Source: Panonychus citri
Lineage: Eukaryota > Arthropoda > Arachnida > Trombidiformes > Tetranychidae
Assembly (NCBI RefSeq): GCF_014898815.1
Contig: NW_026515516.1
Location: 1-64,000 of the forward strand
Direction of reading: 5' to 3'
DNA length: 64,000 bases
Below are positions 37,802 through 45,578 of the stretch, piece by piece. The first letter of the stretch is position 1. Every line of letters starts with the position of its first letter. A program made the translations under genes and the position numbers. The notes under the pieces are model-generated. The model saw only the letters and a program-made list of their open reading frames with translations, was not told the origin of the DNA and searched no databases.

Positions 37802-39784
37802 ATGGCAAATTCAAATCAACTTATCGAGATGTCAACTTTCCACAATAAAACCAGTGAAAACGATTCAACTCCCACTTATCGAGGTGCAACTAAACAATTT
37901 CTTCGCTTCTTTTCGGGTAGCCCGAAAGATCGAGAAGAACTCGATAGTTGGTTAATTGAATATGATCGAAAAGCAACTCAACTCAAGTGGGATGATGAAG
38001 ATAAATTCGCCGCTTTTGGATCGTTTCTCTCTTGTTCCGCAAAAATTTGGTATGATGGCTACATGGCCCCAGGAATCGAAGGAGCTCCATCAACTTGGTC
38101 TGATCTGAAGAAAAAGTTTAAAGATAAGTTTGCCCTTCCCAATTTTCATAATTATATTTGGTCACAGGTTATTCATATGAAACAAAATTCAGATGAATCA
38201 GCTGAGTCTTACATAACAAAGAAAGATGCTCTCTGTCGAAAAATTGCCCTTAAAAACGAAGATAAATTTATGCTGATCGTGGATGGCTTACTTCCGAATT
38301 TACAATCGTCAGTTAAAAATGTGATCATTTCTCGACCTGCTACAAATATCGAAGAGTTGTGTAAGATTATTGAGCTTTGTGAAGAAAGTTTACGCTCTCC
38401 ACCCGTTATAGCTCATCAAACTGTTACATTCAGCACTCCAACTATCGAAAATCCAATACAACCAGATGTCTCGACAATTTTAGAAGAATTGAATAAACTT
38501 CGAGAAGAAATAGCTAAATTGAAAAATACCTCTAATCAACCATTCGAACGAAGATCAAGTTTTAATCGAAATAATAATCGTAACTTTAATGGCCAAGTTA
38601 ATTATAATAATGATAATAGAGATCGTACCGTTGTTGGTTGTCGTTATTGTAAAGAAAACGATCATGTTATTCAAGATTGTCCTAAATTAGCAAGACAGAG
38701 AGAACGTCAACAGTATGAACAACAACAACAATATCATTATCAACAACAACCAAGTCAACAACGAAACCAAAATCAACAACAAGATTTTAATTATCACCAG
38801 AATCAATCTCAAAATCAAAATTCTTACTTTCAACGTAATCGGTTTGTGCCAAATCAACCGGGTAGCCCGATTGATCGACCACAACCGAAAACACCTCCAA
38901 GATCTGTTTCACCTAAACCATCTACATCAGCTGCATTTACTTCTAATTGTATTCATCACCCGTCTCAATCATCTACACCCTTGAGTTGGCAAGTTGGTAA
39001 ATTAATTGAAACAACTGTTTTAATGAATGGAAAACCAATTAAATCTGTTATTGATCCTGGTGCAATGATAACAATAATTGATAAAGAAACATTTAATAAA
39101 TTAGACACACCTCTACAACCTTACGAAGGTCCAATCGTTTCAGCCGCTTCTTGTAACATCATGAAACCTCTTGGTCAATGTGAAGTCACTATCACTTTTG
39201 AATCTGGTAGAAAACAATCAACTGTTACAATTCTTACTATGGTTGTCGAATCATTAGCTGGATCAATTTCCGCTTTAATTGGTCAGAACGCTAACACACC
39301 TGCTAAAGTATTGGTCGATACTTATCGTGGGATCATCCTTTTAGATAATTGTCCAGATACTATTCATGCTGCTGAAGATACAGTTGTCCCTGCTCGATCT
39401 CGTTGTTTCATTGCTGTCGTCCCTGGACGAAAGAAACGAGTTAAAAATGGAAATTATCTCGTTCAAACTCCAGTTTCTTGGGATCGAAAAGATAAAACGG
39501 TCTTGGCTAGTGCAATTGTTAATTATAAAAATCAACCATGTTTAACCGAAATATGTAACTTCACTGAGAATGATGTCGAAGTCAAATTTGGTTCAATTCT
39601 TGGGACGTTTGAAACTGTTGATAAAAGTCCAATAATCGACATTAATGATGATCATCAAGGTATCCTCTCAAACAGATCTTTGAGAAAGATGATGATCTTA
39701 CTAATGACATTAATGTCTTTGGTTCTGATTTCGATAAGATTAAAATTGGAAGTAACCTTGATGAGAATCAAATCTACAAATTAA
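37802..39784 (+). CDS. gag: Gag-protease polyprotein of the Ty3/Gypsy element
   Basis: A 660-codon frame starts at the first ATG after the primer site. The N-terminal half matches a retrotransposon capsid (Gag) domain: a Trp/Tyr-rich helical region from about residue 35 to 200, including DSWLIEYDRKA and STWSDLKKKFKDKF. A coiled-coil-like segment (ILEELNKLREEIAKLK) follows. Next is a CCHC zinc knuckle with C280, C283, H288, C293 (CRYCKENDHVIQDC), then a Gln/Asn-rich linker. An aspartic protease follows with D418-P-G-A, where the usual motif is D-S/T-G-A; Pro is unusual and may impair activity. The last roughly 30 residues (about 39660 onward) look out of frame. The pol-like reading continues in the -1 frame from 39652, so Gag-PR and RT are separated by a -1 shift. 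Two GC-core hairpins (37911, 38854) are translated in this frame. Confidence 0.92.
   Translation: MANSNQLIEMSTFHNKTSENDSTPTYRGATKQFLRFFSGSPKDREELDSWLIEYDRKATQLKWDDEDKFAAFGSFLSCSAKIWYDGYMAPGIEGAPSTWSDLKKKFKDKFALPNFHNYIWSQVIHMKQNSDESAESYITKKDALCRKIALKNEDKFMLIVDGLLPNLQSSVKNVIISRPATNIEELCKIIELCEESLRSPPVIAHQTVTFSTPTIENPIQPDVSTILEELNKLREEIAKLKNTSNQPFERRSSFNRNNNRNFNGQVNYNNDNRDRTVVGCRYCKENDHVIQDCPKLARQRERQQYEQQQQYHYQQQPSQQRNQNQQQDFNYHQNQSQNQNSYFQRNRFVPNQPGSPIDRPQPKTPPRSVSPKPSTSAAFTSNCIHHPSQSSTPLSWQVGKLIETTVLMNGKPIKSVIDPGAMITIIDKETFNKLDTPLQPYEGPIVSAASCNIMKPLGQCEVTITFESGRKQSTVTILTMVVESLAGSISALIGQNANTPAKVLVDTYRGIILLDNCPDTIHAAEDTVVPARSRCFIAVVPGRKKRVKNGNYLVQTPVSWDRKDKTVLASAIVNYKNQPCLTEICNFTENDVEVKFGSILGTFETVDKSPIIDINDDHQGILSNRSLRKMMILLMTLMSLVLISIRLKLEVTLMRIKSTN
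37911..37927. repeat. GC-core hairpin 4 (within gag)
   Basis: TTTCGGG-TAG-CCCGAAA is a perfect 7-bp stem with a TAG loop. It is read in frame as S-G-S-P-K. Confidence 0.9.
38854..38874. repeat. GC-core hairpin 5 (within gag, after the zinc knuckle)
   Basis: Arms TCAA and TTGA enclose CCGGGTAGCCCGA, with the same C-A mismatch as hairpins 3 and 6. It is read in frame as P-G-S-P. Confidence 0.9.
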
Positions 39785-40713
39785 AGAAACTTTTGGTTCA
39801 TTACAAAAAAGTTTTTGCCTTAACAGCTGATGATATTGGTTTAACCAATAAATTTGTTCATTCAATCGACACTGGAAATGAACCTCCAATATCTGTCTCT
39901 CCATACCGACAATCTTCAGAAAAACGAGAAATAACTAATAAATTAGTTAACGAACTTCAAGAAATCAACATCATCTCTCCATCATCATCACCCTGGGCCT
40001 CACCGATCGTTCTCGTCAAAAAGAAAACAGGAGATTGGAGATTTTGCGTTGATTACAGAAAACTAAATTCAGTTACTAAACGAGATCATTATCCTCTTCC
40101 AAATATTATCGATGCTTTAGATTATTTACAGGGTGCTCGTTACTTCTCAAGTTTAGATCTTAAATCAGGTTATTATCAAATCGGATTAGATCCAAATGAT
40201 AAAGAAAAAAGTGCTTTCGTTACCACTGATGGTCTCTATGAGTTCAATGTCATGCCTTTCGGTTTATCTAATGCTCCAGCTACTTTCCAACGTTGTATGG
40301 ATGTCGTTCTTTCAGGACTTAAATATAATTCATGTTTAGTTTATTTAGATGATATTTTAGTCTTCAGTTCAAACTTTGAACAACATTTAGTTCGATTAGA
40401 ATTGATTTTTCAACGTTTAATCCAAGCCAACCTCAAATTAAATATGTCAAAAAGTCTCTTTGCTTTACCTGAAGTTACTTATTTAGGGTTCAAGATTACA
40501 AAAGAAGGTCAATTTCCTGAACAGAAAAAGTTAGATGCAGTTAGAGATTTTCCAACACCAACTAAATTAAAAGATGTTAGAGCATTTATTGCTTTCTGTT
40601 CTTATTACAGAAAATTCATAAGAAACTTTGCCACTTTAGCTAAACCTTTAACTAGGTTAACAAAAAACGATGTAGGTTTTCAGTGGGGATCAGAAGAACA
40701 GAGAGCTTTCTGA
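39652..40713 (+). CDS. pol: Reverse transcriptase segment of pol
   Basis: The frame is open from 39652, just after a TGA, and overlaps the end of the gag frame by about 130 bp in the -1 phase. The first ATG is at 39793. It carries the Ty3/Gypsy RT blocks in order: SPWASPIVLVKKK, WRFCVDYRKLN, LDLKSGYYQI, the substrate-gripping FNVMPFGLSNAPATFQR, the catalytic YLDD at 40342-40353 (two metal-binding Asp), and the thumb/connection YLGFKITKEG and SYYRKFIRNF. It would be made as a Gag-Pol fusion by frameshifting or after an indel. No classical X-XXY-YYZ slippery heptamer was found in the overlap. The frame ends early at TGA 40711-40713, in the RT-RNase H connection. Confidence 0.93.
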   Translation, partial: SSRYPLKQIFEKDDDLTNDINVFGSDFDKIKIGSNLDENQIYKLKKLLVHYKKVFALTADDIGLTNKFVHSIDTGNEPPISVSPYRQSSEKREITNKLVNELQEINIISPSSSPWASPIVLVKKKTGDWRFCVDYRKLNSVTKRDHYPLPNIIDALDYLQGARYFSSLDLKSGYYQIGLDPNDKEKSAFVTTDGLYEFNVMPFGLSNAPATFQRCMDVVLSGLKYNSCLVYLDDILVFSSNFEQHLVRLELIFQRLIQANLKLNMSKSLFALPEVTYLGFKITKEGQFPEQKKLDAVRDFPTPTKLKDVRAFIAFCSYYRKFIRNFATLAKPLTRLTKNDVGFQWGSEEQRAF

Positions 40714-43700
40714 GCTTTCTTTTCAGAGAGACACTTTAAAATCAGCATTAATTAATCCACCAGTTTTAGCTCATTATAATTCTAAATTAGAAATAGAAAT
40801 TCGAACTGATGCTTCTGGTCAAGGGTTAGGCGCAGTTATTGTTCAGAAATATCCTGAAGGGTGGAAACCAATTGCTTATGCTTCACGTCAACTTTCTAAA
40901 TGTGAAAGTAATTATTCGATTTCAGAATTAGAATGTTGTGCCATAGTTTTCGCTCTCGAAAAATTTAAACCTTATGTAGATCACCAACACTTTACCGTAG
41001 TAACTGATCATTGTTCTCTGTGTTTCTTAAAAAATAAACGTAAACTCCCTCCTCGCCTGATGAGATGGACTTTGTTCTTAGAAGAGTTCGACTTTAAGAT
41101 TGTTTACAAAAGTGGTAAATGTCATCAAGATGCTGATTGTCTAAGTCGATACCCTGTCGAAGAACCTGATGATTGTGAAGATAAAATAGAACAAAGGATC
41201 AATGTTTTATCAGTCGCTTTAAATACACACAATTTCCAAGAAAAACAACAAGATGACCGATTTTGCTCTTCAATAATTAATCAACTAAACAATTTTCTCA
41301 AGTTAAGCAAAAATCGACAACGAAGATTGAGTAAATACAAAATCGTTGGAAATGTTCTTTATCGAATCGTCTGGTCTCCTGAAGGTGATGTTGACTTAAT
41401 TGTTGTACCAAAATCGTTGAGAAATGCAGTTTGTACTCTACATCACGACTCAGTCTTCGCCGGTCATCCTGGTGTTTCGAAAACTTATAATCGAATTAAA
41501 ACTCATTACTTTTGGCCTGGAATGAATAAAGAGATAACAAACTATGTCAACAGTTGCATCAAATGTCAGACTCGGAAATCACCTTTCATTAAAACTCCCG
41601 GTCTGATTAGTCCACTACCTTTAACTGAAAAACCTTTCGACAGAGTGGGGATCGATGTATTAGGCCCTTTTCCAAGAGCTCATGGTAAAGAATATATAAT
41701 AGTTGCAATCGATTATTATTCAAAGTGGGTTGAAGCTCAAGCCGTTAGTAGTTATACTGCTGAAATCACAGCTAAGTTTCTTATAACTAATATCTTCTGC
41801 CGTCATGGATCTCCAAAAACTTTACTATCAGATCAAGGAACTAATTTCACAAGTAAACTACTTGAACAAGTTAACTACATCCTGGCCATCAAACATAATT
41901 TCACTACCGCCTATCATCCTCAATGTAATGGACAAGTTGAACGAGTCAATTCAATCATCGCCACCATGTTGTCAATGTATGTCAATAAATACCACTCCGA
42001 TTGGGATGAATATTTACCTTTCGTCATTTTCGCTTATAATACTAATCAACAAGCCAGTACCAAATTTGCACCATTTAAAATCCTCTACGGTCGTGATCCA
42101 TTGTTACCAACAGAAATTGAACTGCCTCTTCTTTATCGTTACGATCAAGATGAAATTGTCGAGTGTGTTTGGCCTAAAATCCAAGAAATGGTAAAAACGA
42201 ATTTACAAGAGGCTCAAAGTAAATACGCTCAAAATTATAATAACAACAGAGTACCAGTTGAATACTCTGAAGGTGACAAAGTATTGGTCCGTTTTCCCCA
42301 TACTTTACCTGGCTTAGCAAATAAACTGCTTCATAAATCACATGGTCCTTTCATCGTCATAAAAAGAAAAACTCCATTGACATATCAAGTTCAAGGAACT
42401 GGGACAGATAGAAGGAGAATGACTGTCAACATTGAGAGGTTGAAACCTTTCATCGAAAGAAATGAAATGATCGATAATACCAATGTTAGTGATATTGGTG
42501 GTGCCGACAATCCAACGACTTTAGATAATAATCATACTTCAATAAATCCAGACATCGATGAAAATGCCTCAACAATCCCTGACATCGATGAAAATGCCTC
42601 AACAATCCCTGACATCGATGAAAATGCCTCAACAATCCCTGACATCGATGAAAATGCTTCAACAATTTCTGATAATGACAAAAACGATTCTGAAATCCCT
42701 ATTGACATAAGAGAAAAATCTAACTGTTCAAATTCCGACCATAAATCTTCATCAACGATCGACGGCATTTCCATGTATCCAGTCTTAAAGAAAGTTAGTT
42801 TCAAAGAAAACGATGATATCGTTCCAATCGATGATTCTTCGTGGATTACAATTGATGATAGTATAAAAACAAAATCTTCTACAGTTGTTCCGGGTGGCCC
42901 GAAACAATCAAAGAAGAAACCAAAAGACATGAACATAGATTTCGAAAAGTTGATTCGAGATTGGGAGAGTAATGTTGGACCAAGACAAAGTAGTCCAATC
43001 AATCATAATCCTCCATCACCTTCTTTTGTTACTCCCCAATCAACACTAAATCAACAATTAACTCCAAAAGCGCCAACAAAAAAATCAACTGGTCTTCATT
43101 ATACTTATCCAAAAGCGGTAGAAAAGACACCACCAAGTGAAAGAAGAGTTGAAAGAATTTGTGATCTAAAAAGACAAGTCGAAGCCATTCGTTTCGAAAA
43201 AGTTAGATCACCAAATAAAAATCCAACAACAACCAATTTAATATCTTCATTAATTGTCATCTCTTCATTGATAATTCAATCTCATGCTAATTTCAATTTA
43301 GTAAAACCGATAGTTTGGAGACCATCAAATCGAGACATCACGTCAATGGAAGGTGAAATTTTGACACGATTATATTTGAATAATACTTGTTCCATCATCG
43401 CAGATAAACTCAATCTAACCGAGTTGAACAGAGTATCGTTTACAAATTGGTGTGATAATAGTTTCGAACGGAATATCATGCAACCAATAAAAGAAAATTG
43501 TAGACATAAAAACTTAATGGAAAGCAGAAAGAAAAGAGAAATTTTCACGATTTTAGCGATCACTGCTGCTCTTGTTGTTGGTATTGGTGCTCTTGGCTTA
43601 TCAGTCCATAATACAATACAGACTGGTAATAATAAAGAAGCAATGTCAAAATTAGTTACAAACCAGAACACGGCCCAAGAAGCGATAAATAGATTAGAAA

Positions 43701-44221
43701 AACATGTTAATACTTTAATCGATAAAGTTGATAATCAAACAACTCGTCTAACTACATTCGAACGGACCACTCTGCTCGTCTCTCTTACAACCGCAGATTT
43801 AGCAGCTCAATATCATGTTAACCAAGTCCAACTTGTTGACGTTTTTGAAAATTGGAAAGATAAAACAATTAGTGCTCAATTGTTTAGTCTCTTTAACCTC
43901 ACTCAACATGATATTCAACTCTATCCAAGACGATTAATGACTCCAATTAAATGTGTCCTCAATCCATATGAGAATTATATTGACTTATTAATTCATGGCC
44001 ATAAATTAAATCCCGATTATCTCATCATGGAAGCAGATCCATTTATCCTTAAAAAATCAACTAATGATTGTCTATTTTACAAAGGTCCAAAAACAGTGTT
44101 ATATAACTTGAAATCGAATCACATTTGTGATACTTATGGTTATGCATATTCTGCCCATTACAATTACGACACGATTTTGAATGCAAACGAAAATGGCACC
44201 AGAAAAGACAAAATTTTTTGA
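40712..44221 (+). CDS. pol-env: RNase H - integrase - envelope-like polyprotein segment
   Basis: The frame is +1 relative to RT and is open from 40712 (first ATG 41060). RNase H has TDAS (Asp at 40808-40810), ELE near 40925 and TDH near 41015. Integrase follows: an HHCC zinc-binding module (about 41435-41570, ending CIKCQTRK), then the catalytic core with Asp 41654, Asp 41831 and Glu 41939, giving exact D,D35E spacing. A GPY/F-like tail (HGPF, about 42340) comes next. After a low-complexity linker with a 30-bp tandem repeat, the same frame enters an envelope-like domain. This has a hydrophobic signal-like segment (about 43240-43290), an Asn/Cys-containing ectodomain, RKKR at 43526-43537 (furin-type site), a hydrophobic fusion-peptide-like stretch (about 43541-43600), and a heptad-rich segment (about 43650-43760). 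The frame stops at 44219-44221 after a T-run, before the membrane anchor. It is unusual that no stop separates integrase from env. The env family was not assigned. Confidence 0.92.
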   Translation, partial: ELSFQRDTLKSALINPPVLAHYNSKLEIEIRTDASGQGLGAVIVQKYPEGWKPIAYASRQLSKCESNYSISELECCAIVFALEKFKPYVDHQHFTVVTDHCSLCFLKNKRKLPPRLMRWTLFLEEFDFKIVYKSGKCHQDADCLSRYPVEEPDDCEDKIEQRINVLSVALNTHNFQEKQQDDRFCSSIINQLNNFLKLSKNRQRRLSKYKIVGNVLYRIVWSPEGDVDLIVVPKSLRNAVCTLHHDSVFAGHPGVSKTYNRIKTHYFWPGMNKEITNYVNSCIKCQTRKSPFIKTPGLISPLPLTEKPFDRVGIDVLGPFPRAHGKEYIIVAIDYYSKWVEAQAVSSYTAEITAKFLITNIFCRHGSPKTLLSDQGTNFTSKLLEQVNYILAIKHNFTTAYHPQCNGQVERVNSIIATMLSMYVNKYHSDWDEYLPFVIFAYNTNQQASTKFAPFKILYGRDPLLPTEIELPLLYRYDQDEIVECVWPKIQEMVKTNLQEAQSKYAQNYNNNRVPVEYSEGDKVLVRFPHTLPGLANKLLHKSHGPFIVIKRKTPLTYQVQGTGTDRRRMTVNIERLKPFIERNEMIDNTNVSDIGGADNPTTLDNNHTSINPDIDENASTIPDIDENASTIPDIDENASTIPDIDENASTISDNDKNDSEIPIDIREKSNCSNSDHKSSSTIDGISMYPVLKKVSFKENDDIVPIDDSSWITIDDSIKTKSSTVVPGGPKQSKKKPKDMNIDFEKLIRDWESNVGPRQSSPINHNPPSPSFVTPQSTLNQQLTPKAPTKKSTGLHYTYPKAVEKTPPSERRVERICDLKRQVEAIRFEKVRSPNKNPTTTNLISSLIVISSLIIQSHANFNLVKPIVWRPSNRDITSMEGEILTRLYLNNTCSIIADKLNLTELNRVSFTNWCDNSFERNIMQPIKENCRHKNLMESRKKREIFTILAITAALVVGIGALGLSVHNTIQTGNNKEAMSKLVTNQNTAQEAINRLEKHVNTLIDKVDNQTTRLTTFERTTLLVSLTTADLAAQYHVNQVQLVDVFENWKDKTISAQLFSLFNLTQHDIQLYPRRLMTPIKCVLNPYENYIDLLIHGHKLNPDYLIMEADPFILKKSTNDCLFYKGPKTVLYNLKSNHICDTYGYAYSAHYNYDTILNANENGTRKDKIF
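42551..42700 (+). repeat. 30-bp coding tandem repeat between integrase and env
   Basis: Four copies of a 30-bp unit (42551-42670) encode the decapeptide DIDENASTIP in tandem, followed by a fifth degenerate unit. The multiple-of-three length keeps the frame open. An antisense open frame over the same stretch (42532-43002) is a shadow of it. Confidence 0.95.
42885..42907. repeat. GC-core hairpin 6 (pol-env linker)
   Basis: Arms TTGTT and AACAA enclose CCGGGTGGCCCGA, with the shared C-A mismatch. It is read in frame as P-G-G-P. Confidence 0.9.
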
Positions 44222-44687
44222 AAACTTTACAATGTCCAAATCTCAATAATGGAGAAAGTTTACTTCAAGTTAAAATCTTGAACAAAAAGATTTGTTTATT
44301 GTTTTGGACACGATATCAAACTGAATAATATCTCACAAATGTCCTGCATGGGTTTTCAGTCATTCACTTAATTTACCTTTACAAATCGATAATTATTCGT
44401 TCCCTTACTTCACCCTAAAATATGTCAAATCAAACATCATTGACCCAAAACATTATGATTGGATCGACCAACAAGTTTTTGCTGGGATTGATCATTCAGA
44501 ATTATTACCGAAACTTGAAATAACTAAATTTAAACCACTTCAAGAAGATAGTCATTCTAATTGGATGATTTTATCATCAATCTTAATCTCATTTATCTTA
44601 ATCTATTTCTTAATTTGTCTTTTAAGAAAATTCAACTTCGTTTCTCTACACTCGACCTGGATTAATTCAGCCAGATTTAGTGAATGA
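44222..44687 (+). pseudogene. env: Broken 3' part of the envelope-like gene
   Basis: Coding-like sequence continues past the stop at 44219-44221 in a different phase, up to a TAA at 44326-44328. It continues again in a third phase from 44325 to TGA 44685-44687. Each step is a -1 shift. The last segment has Tyr/Ile-rich ectodomain sequence and a single strongly hydrophobic stretch (about 44560-44635) flanked by WMIL and LLRKF, as expected for a C-terminal membrane anchor with a short basic tail. In this copy the envelope-like protein is therefore cut off before its anchor. The first break is in a six-T run and could be a sequencing indel. Confidence 0.75.
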
Positions 44688-44991
44688 GGAAATCGAAATG
44701 GAAGAAAAGATTCTGAATTCCTAAAACTAATGAAAATATAAAGGAATATTAATCCCAAATTAACATTTTAACCAAAATTTATTAATCATTTTAACTAACT
44801 AAATTCATAACTAATTTACCTTCTTTATCTACACCTTTATCATCCTCATCATCATCATCATCATCACCATCATCAACTCTAGTTATTCACTTTAACTATA
44901 TTTTAATCATGATTTTGTTTTTCTTTCATTTATTGTTTAGAGATGAATCCTAAAAACGATATAATTTATTTCAATACAAAATATTAAAACG
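44688..44991 (+). other. Non-coding spacer between env and the 3' accessory frames
   Basis: AT-rich, with a TCATCATCATCA run near 44840-44875. A splice-acceptor-like pyrimidine tract ends in TAG/AG at about 44938-44942, immediately before an ATG with only 14 codons. It might serve a spliced subgenomic RNA for the downstream frames (inference). Confidence 0.4.
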
Positions 44992-45219
44992 ATGCCACAG
45001 AACCCAACTACAATCATTGAACGAATTGATTCTGGTTCTGAATCTCCCTTGAAAATGAAACACCAGATAACCCTGATATCCAACTTGATACTTTCAATAC
45101 CGTCCTCAGATAATACCTTCAACATCAAAATAGAAGAACCTTCTGATCAAACCCAAGAATCAGTATTTAAAATAGATATTTCTCCTCAGCTATCAGAAAT
45201 TTGTCATCAAAATGGATAA
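44992..45219 (+). CDS. Unassigned small ORF of the retroelement
   Basis: Seventy-five codons, polar and acidic with Ser/Ile-rich tracts; no recognised domain. It starts in the context TTAAAACGATG, which recurs before an ATG at 45526. It overlaps by 8 bp another short frame (from ATG 45212) and lies upstream of the exonuclease frame. It could be the eroded N-terminal part of that accessory protein or a separate product. Confidence 0.4.
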   Translation: MPQNPTTIIERIDSGSESPLKMKHQITLISNLILSIPSSDNTFNIKIEEPSDQTQESVFKIDISPQLSEICHQNG

Positions 45220-45361
45220 GATGATTGATGAGAGAAACAATAACCAACGAGATCGCTGGAATCAAATACCGTCAGCATCCCATCAACTTGATTTAAAAAG
45301 ATATAATTTCGTTGTTTACATTTTCAAAACAATCAAAGTACATTCTAACTCGGACTTTTGA
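45212..45361 (+). CDS. Unassigned small ORF, possibly part of the accessory gene
   Basis: A 49-codon frame (MDKMIDERNNNQRDRW...) ends at 45359-45361. Coding-like sequence seems to run on in another phase to about 45447. No domain was recognised. Codon use resembles the neighbouring element frames. It may be a fragment of a longer accessory frame broken by indels. Confidence 0.3.
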   Translation: MDKMIDERNNNQRDRWNQIPSASHQLDLKRYNFVVYIFKTIKVHSNSDF

Positions 45362-45578
45362 CGAAAATCTTCAATGAACATGGTGTCATGAGGTATGGAC
45401 AACGAGTAAAACACAGTTTTGTAAATTCTGATTCGAAATCTATTTAGGAAAAATCCTTATTTACTATAATCATCCTCCTTTCTAATGACCAAGAAGAGTA
45501 CAACCGAGGATGAATTCTTAAAACGATGGCCACTAGATCAGGATTCTACCAAGAATTACCATGTGATTACTGTGGAAT

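Noticed and set aside
38687..38884. Antisense and alternate-frame Leu/Ile- or Asn-rich frames inside gag
   Set aside because: They are shadows of the Gln/Asn-rich gag linker.
42532..43002. Antisense 156-codon open frame
   Set aside because: It is the reverse complement of the in-frame 30-bp repeat and linker of the pol-env frame. The sense frame is clearly the coding one.
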